Assembly: GCA_000720805.1 (NCBI GenBank)
Contig: JODI01000103.1
Coordinates: forward strand, 1 to 25,443
Direction: 5' to 3'
Origin: Streptomyces violaceoruber
GTDB lineage: Bacteria; Actinomycetota; Actinomycetes; Streptomycetales; Streptomycetaceae
DNA length: 25,443 bases
In this document: one piece after another, positions 22,021-25,443 of the stretch
Layout: every line of letters starts with the position of its first letter
Numbering within the stretch: position 1 is the first letter of the stretch
Position numbers and translations under genes: made by a program
The notes under the pieces: generated by a model
The model's input: only the letters and a program-made list of their open reading frames with translations
The model's database searches: none
Told to the model about the DNA's origin: nothing

Positions 22021-23381
22021 CAAGGAGCGCAATCGACCGCTGTTCCGTCGAGGGTCCGCAGCAACAGCTCCTCCCGCCCGCGCGCCGCCACCAGCTGGAG
22101 CCCGACCGGGCAGCCATCGGCCCCGAACCCCGCCGGGACGCTGATCGCAGGATGCCCGCTCAGGTTGAACGCCCAGGTCAAAGCGGTGGAGTAGCGCTCG
22201 CCGGGGCCTTCGTGACCATGCGGTGGGCTCGGGGTCGTCGGTGTCAGAAGCAGGTCCGCGCCGGCGAAGAGGGCGTCGAGGCGCAGGTCGTTCCCGGTCC
22301 GGACACGATGGGCGACGGCGGGATCGGCGCCGGGCGTGCGGAGCGCGAGCCAGGCGGGGGCGGGGTCTTCGAGGCGGAAGTGGGGGACGCGGGTCGGCAG
22401 GAGGCGTACGGTACCGCGGCCCGCGAGCCGTACGGCCGCCGCGTGGGCGATCGCCACGATGTCCGGGTCGGGATCGGCGAAGCCGAGGTCGGGGGACCAG
22501 AGGGCGGTGGCGGGAGGATGCCTGCCCGGGGCCGGCGGCGAGGGCGGTACGGATCCCGGTGGCTGTGCGGGCGGCGGGGTGCCGGTGGCCGGCCGGGTGT
22601 CGGTGGCGGGCGGAGTGTCGGTGGACCTCGGGGTGTCGGTGGCCGGCGGGGTGTCGGTGGGCGTGGGACAGACCCGCGGATCGTCCGCGCCTCCCGTCAT
22701 CACGCGCCAGTACGCCGCCGCGTCCGACGCGGTCCGGACGAGGACACCGGGCGCCGTGAGCCCCGTACGGTCGGCCGTCGGCAACCGCCCGTTCGTGACC
22801 TTCAGCCCGAGCACACCGCACCAGGCCGCCGGGATCCGCACCGACCCCGCACCGTCGCTCCCGGTCGCCAACGGCACCAACCCCGCCGCGACCGCCGCGG
22901 CCGACCCGGCCGAGGAGCCCCCCGGAGTGCGGTCGGCCCGCCAGGGATTGACGGTACGGCCGTACGCGCCAAGTCCCCAGGTCTGCCAGGGGGTTCCGGG
23001 GCCGGGCACGGCGGTGGCACCCACCGCCACACACCCGGCCGCGAGCAACGGGCCCGCCGTCCGCAGCCCGTGCCGCCCCTTCACCCCGATCGGTACCCCG
23101 GCCAGCGGCGGAGCCTCGCCCGCGCCGACCCGCTCGTCCACGGCACGTGCCCGGCGCAGCGCCTCCTCCTCCCACACCTCGGCGAACGCGCACAGGGTCG
23201 GCTCGACCCGCCGTATCCGTGCCAGCGCCACGGCGACCACGTCGACCGCCCGGAGCGCGCGCGACCGTACGGCGGAGGCGATCTGCTCGGCGGAGAGGGA
23301 GGAGAGGGAGGAGAGGGAGCCGAAGTCGGCCGGGGAGGAACCGCGGAGGCCGGTGAGGGGACTGCGTCGGCGGTCGGTCAT
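22020..23381 (-). CDS. Amidase-signature family hydrolase
   Basis: The product has 453 residues from ATG 23381, with no strong ribosome site, so the start is uncertain. The amidase-signature Ser-cisSer-Lys triad is present: Lys 101 in GVPIGVKG, the cis-Ser in [17 protein letters not shown] (151-167), and nucleophile Ser 180 in [39 protein letters not shown] near the C-terminus is also typical. The enzyme hydrolyses an amide or urea-type bond in the cytoplasm; specificity is unknown. GSDGAGS replaces the commoner GSDTGGS, a mild variation. Residues about 240-285 form a Pro/Thr-rich repeat insertion (TDTPPA and variants) absent from ordinary members. LSSLSSLS near residue 22 comes from a 9-bp repeat. 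It is probably functional, but both repeats lie in surface loops at best. Confidence 0.87.
   Translation of the reverse strand: MTDRRRSPLTGLRGSSPADFGSLSSLSSLSAEQIASAVRSRALRAVDVVAVALARIRRVEPTLCAFAEVWEEEALRRARAVDERVGAGEAPPLAGVPIGVKGRHGLRTAGPLLAAGCVAVGATAVPGPGTPWQTWGLGAYGRTVNPWRADRTPGGSSAGSAAAVAAGLVPLATGSDGAGSVRIPAAWCGVLGLKVTNGRLPTADRTGLTAPGVLVRTASDAAAYWRVMTGGADDPRVCPTPTDTPPATDTPRSTDTPPATDTRPATGTPPPAQPPGSVPPSPPAPGRHPPATALWSPDLGFADPDPDIVAIAHAAAVRLAGRGTVRLLPTRVPHFRLEDPAPAWLALRTPGADPAVAHRVRTGNDLRLDALFAGADLLLTPTTPSPPHGHEGPGERYSTALTWAFNLSGHPAISVPAGFGADGCPVGLQLVAARGREELLLRTLDGTAVDCAP
22579..22668 (-). repeat. 18-bp coding repeat inside the amidase gene
   Basis: Five 18-bp units begin at 22579, 22597, 22615, 22633 and 22651, four starting with GTGTCGGTGG on the plus strand and the first with GTGCCGGTGG. 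Translated on the minus strand they give a six-residue Thr-Asp-Thr-Pro-Pro-Ala-like repeat. The unit length preserves the reading frame. Confidence 0.9.
23292..23318 (-). repeat. 9-bp coding repeat near the amidase N-terminus
   Basis: Three exact GGAGAGGGA units on the plus strand encode Leu-Ser-Ser repeats just before the conserved SAEQIASAV segment. Confidence 0.85.
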
Positions 23382-23449
23382 GGGACGGCGTCGGCGGTGG
23401 TCACGGGGCGGTGTGGCGGTCGGTCAAGGGGAGGGGAGCGATGGGCCAT

Positions 23450-23474
23450 GGGGCGGGGGTCATGGGGGCGGGGG
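23450..23474 (+). other. Strong G-quadruplex motif between two genes
   Basis: Four G-runs of 4 or 5 bases (23450-23453, 23455-23459, 23464-23468, 23470-23474) are separated by loops of 1, 4 and 1 bases, the last run touching the stop codon of the minus-strand gene at 23475. This is a textbook G4-forming pattern on the strand opposite the coding strand. The messenger would carry the C-rich version. Confidence 0.75.
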
Positions 23475-24068
23475 TCATGGTGTGACGGCGGTCAAACGGG
23501 CCAGGGCCTCGGTCTCACGGGGCCGTGACCCGCTCAGGTCGCCCAGGCGCCACGCGTTGACCCAGGGCACGCGGTACACGTCGATCGCCGACTCGATCAT
23601 CTTGATCCGCTGGGTGAGCGGACGGGGCAGCCGTCCGGGAGCGTCGGCGACCAGGACGACCCCGTCGAGGTCGAGTCCGGGCGGGGCGCCGCCGTGCCGG
23701 AAGAGTTCCAGGGCGTGCAGGACGGCGTCCAGTCCGGAGGCGTGGGTACGGGCGACGAGCAGGATCGACCTCGGCTCGGCGGGGCCGGGCCAGCTGCGTC
23801 CGCAGTCATGGCCGCCGTAGACGGTGGCGAGGGTGGTGATGCCGGCGCCGCCGTGGACGCCGACGAAGGAGTGGCGCCGGGGGGTGGCGGAGGGCGCGGA
23901 CGGTACGGAAGGTACGGAGGGCCGGGCGAGTTCTGGCGGTACCGGGCCGCGGAGCCAGATCTCCGGCCCGAGCGGTCCGTCGGTCGGCATGCCCGTTCCC
24001 GTCCCCGTTCCCGTCCCCGACGCCATGCCCGTCCCCGTCCCCGTCCCCGTCGCCATGCCCGTCCCCAT
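23475..24068 (-). CDS. P-loop-like protein with degenerate nucleotide motif
   Basis: The product has 197 residues from ATG 24068 behind GGGAGGAA; the frame runs on upstream without a better start, and the internal ATG of MPTDGPLGPEIW is an alternative. Residues 1-26 are a Gly-Thr-Met repeat. Then comes PTDGPLGPEIWLRGPVPPEL and a Pro/Ser-rich spacer. From about 75, SFVGVHGGAGITTLATVYGG resembles a ParA-type P-loop, but the usual Lys is Ile. Next come RSILLVARTHASGLDAVLHA, LDLDGVVLVADAPGRLPRPL (a Walker-B-like strand followed by Asp) and VPWVNAWRLGDLSG at the end. It may be a non-hydrolysing relative of ParA/MinD ATPases; from memory it resembles proteins labelled DUF6668, unverified. It diverges from the Pro-rich gene at 24342. 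Confidence 0.7.
   Translation of the reverse strand: MGTGMATGTGTGTGMASGTGTGTGTGMPTDGPLGPEIWLRGPVPPELARPSVPSVPSAPSATPRRHSFVGVHGGAGITTLATVYGGHDCGRSWPGPAEPRSILLVARTHASGLDAVLHALELFRHGGAPPGLDLDGVVLVADAPGRLPRPLTQRIKMIESAIDVYRVPWVNAWRLGDLSGSRPRETEALARLTAVTP
23988..24066 (-). repeat. 6-bp coding repeat at a gene 5' end
   Basis: Repeats of CCCGTC/CCCGTT with interspersed GCCATG on the plus strand encode the Gly-Thr/Met N-terminus of the P-loop-like protein. Confidence 0.9.
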
Positions 24069-24219
24069 CCGCGCGTTCCTCCCTGGTCGACCGCCTCCTA
24101 CCCGCCGACGCTCATGGCATCCGGGACACTCTCCTGAACAGGCGTGAGTTCCTGGAACGTGCCTGTGACGTCCCGGTGACGTGAGAACCGCGGGCGAGCG
24201 GAGAGACTCGACAGTACGT

Positions 24220-24246
24220 GTACGACGGATCTTGTACGACCGGATC
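24220..24246. promoter_or_regulatory. Direct repeat in the divergent promoter region
   Basis: GTACGACGGATC (24220-24231) and GTACGACCGGATC (24234-24246) form a direct repeat at a 14-bp spacing in the 273-bp gap between two divergent genes. It could be a regulator site shared by both. Nothing else in the gap is identifiable apart from the ribosome sites at its ends. Confidence 0.4.
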
Positions 24247-24341
24247 CTGACGCAGACGACGAAGCCCGACGGCGGGAAGGGGCACCATGGGATCCGCACG
24301 CCTCGTCCGGCGACGCTCCGACGCATCCGAGTGAGGGAACG

Positions 24342-25380
24342 ATGTCTCGACTCAGCCGTGACAAACAGCGTGACCACCGACGCGCCGAGCGCCAGGCCGA
24401 GCCCGCCGCGCCGGTCGAGGTCCATGTCCCCGGCGACGCCGGCCCGGGCAGTGCCTCCGTCGACGGCGTCCGCATCGTCGCGGCTCCTGGCGAGGAGATT
24501 CAGCAGACCGTCCTGAACCACCTCCACCGCATCGCCCTCGCCACCGCCCACGAAGTCCACGCCACCGTCCACGACACCCGCATCGGCTACGTCGTCCCTC
24601 TCCGCGTCTCCCCGAACGGCTCCAGCGCCTTCCTGGGGGAGCCGGTGCGGATGGCACCGCCGGGGGAGGCGGGGGAGAGGGCGGAGACCGGGTTGTCGGC
24701 GGGGATGGGGGTGCCGGGGTCGTCGGCACCGGCCTCGCCCCCGGGGCAGCCAGCCACCTGGCCCGAGCCACCCACGGCGGCGCCGCCCGCACCAGGGCGG
24801 TCCGACTGGCCGGCTCCCACGCCCAGCGAGGCCGGCCCGCGCGAAGCGCCCGCGTCTGCCGACCTTCCCAGGAGCCTCGCGTGGCCCGCGCCGGCCGAGG
24901 ATCCCGTGTCGTCCGCGGGGCCCGTTCGGACGGACCCGCCCGGGGCATCCGGCCCGCCCGACCCGGCACCCGTCCCGTCCGGCACAGGACCCGGGGCTCC
25001 TGCGCAGGCCGACGTGCCCGCAGGCCCCGCATGGCCCGCGCCGGCCGAGGATCCGCCGGCGGAGGGTTCCGTACCGGCCGACAGCCCCGAGACATCCGTA
25101 CGATCCGACGCACCCGCGCAGCCCGGAACTCCCGCCGTCTCCGATGCCGTACGGCCTCGGTGGGCGCGGCGGGAGGAGTCGACGCATCTGCTGCGGGCGG
25201 TGGAGGAGCCGGTGCGGGACGCGGTGCCCACGTTCCCGATGCGGGCCGTGCCCGAGGACGGGGAGTCGGCCGGTGACGAGGCCGTGCCGACGTTCAGGCT
25301 GCGCACGCTGTCGGAGCCGCCCCGGACCTCAGCCCAGGCTCCGGCCCCGGCCCCCGGAACGGTCGCGCCCCCCACGGGGG
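24342..25380 (+). CDS. Pro/Ala-rich hypothetical protein, 3' end missing
   Basis: Starts at ATG 24342 behind GAGGGA and stays open for 346 codons to 25380, where genuine sequence ends; the stop codon seen at about 25427 belongs to adapter DNA. Residues 1-25 are highly charged (MSRLSRDKQRDHRRAERQAE). Residues 25-105 form the only globular-looking segment: VEVHVPGDAG, VDGVRIVAAPGEEIQQTVLN, RIALATAHEVHATVHDTRIG and YVVPLRVSPNGSSAFLGEPV. The rest is Pro/Ala/Gly-rich, with two copies of AWPAPAEDP and the related motifs VPTFPMRAV and VPTFRLRTL. No signal peptide or membrane segment is visible. The order fits a small N-terminal domain followed by a disordered arm. I do not recognise the function. 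Confidence 0.75.
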
Positions 25381-25443
25381 CTGTCTCTTATACACATCTG
25401 ACGCTGCCGACGAATAGAGAGGTGTAGATCTCGGTGGTCGCCG
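25381..25443. other. Untrimmed Illumina Nextera adapter (not genomic)
   Basis: CTGTCTCTTATACACATCT at 25381-25399 is the Tn5 mosaic end used in Nextera libraries. It is followed by GACGCTGCCGACGA (25400-25413), an 8-base index ATAGAGAG (25414-25421, reverse complement CTCTCTAT, which I recall as index 502) and GTGTAGATCTCGGTGGTCGC onward to 25443. This is the i5-side adapter read in full order. The DNA belongs to the library, not the organism. Confidence 0.99.

Noticed and set aside
23475..25187. 570-codon version of the P-loop-like protein
   Set aside because: Upstream of 24068 the frame crosses the intergenic region and lies antisense to the Pro-rich gene; the good ribosome site is at 24068.

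Overview
The window reads as chromosomal DNA of a Streptomyces or close relative. Base composition is very GC-rich with G/C in almost every third codon position, GTG starts are frequent, and the content is typical: Tat-type secreted enzymes, a sugar ABC importer without its own ATPase, a LacI-type regulator and a c-di-AMP riboswitch ahead of a cell-wall lytic enzyme. It is the end of a draft contig, because the last 63 bases are untrimmed Illumina Nextera adapter.

Left part (1-5203). A fumarylacetoacetase gene (minus strand, cut by the left edge) diverges from an ATP-grasp ligase and an FAD-dependent oxidoreductase, which look co-transcribed. A carboxymuconolactone decarboxylase/AhpD-like protein and a small secreted, lipoprotein-like protein follow, ending towards each other.

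Galactan region (5541-11372). A secreted GH53 endo-beta-1,4-galactanase (minus) diverges from solute-binding protein, permease, permease and LacI regulator (plus). Two copies of one 18-bp operator, in opposite orientation 99 bp apart, sit in the divergent promoter region. The likely circuit is extracellular cutting of beta-1,4-galactan, uptake of galacto-oligosaccharides and LacI control of both transcripts. No beta-galactosidase and no ABC ATPase are present.

Middle part (11617-15432). A Cof-type HAD phosphatase, possibly leaderless, converges on a secreted LysM/lytic transglycosylase-like protein whose leader is a clear ydaO-type c-di-AMP riboswitch. Beyond it lies a gene graveyard. The first codons of a POT-family peptide transporter are joined directly to a CocE/NonD-type hydrolase that is broken by several frameshifts and an internal deletion.

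Right part (15640-25380). A long-chain polyprenyl diphosphate synthase is followed by a secreted CHRD-DUF3455 protein, a membrane-anchored LolA/RseB-like protein, and an ABC-2 type ATPase and permease. On the minus strand are an NAD(P)H-dependent FMN reductase-like protein, an amidase-signature hydrolase and a P-loop-like protein. The last diverges from a Pro/Ala-rich protein that runs off the real sequence at 25380.

A recurring oddity is short tandem repeats (units of 6, 8, 9, 18 or 29 bp) at gene ends, in gaps between genes and inside low-complexity coding segments. There are at least seven such tracts in 25 kb. I saw no tRNA, rRNA, CRISPR array, insertion sequence or phage gene.
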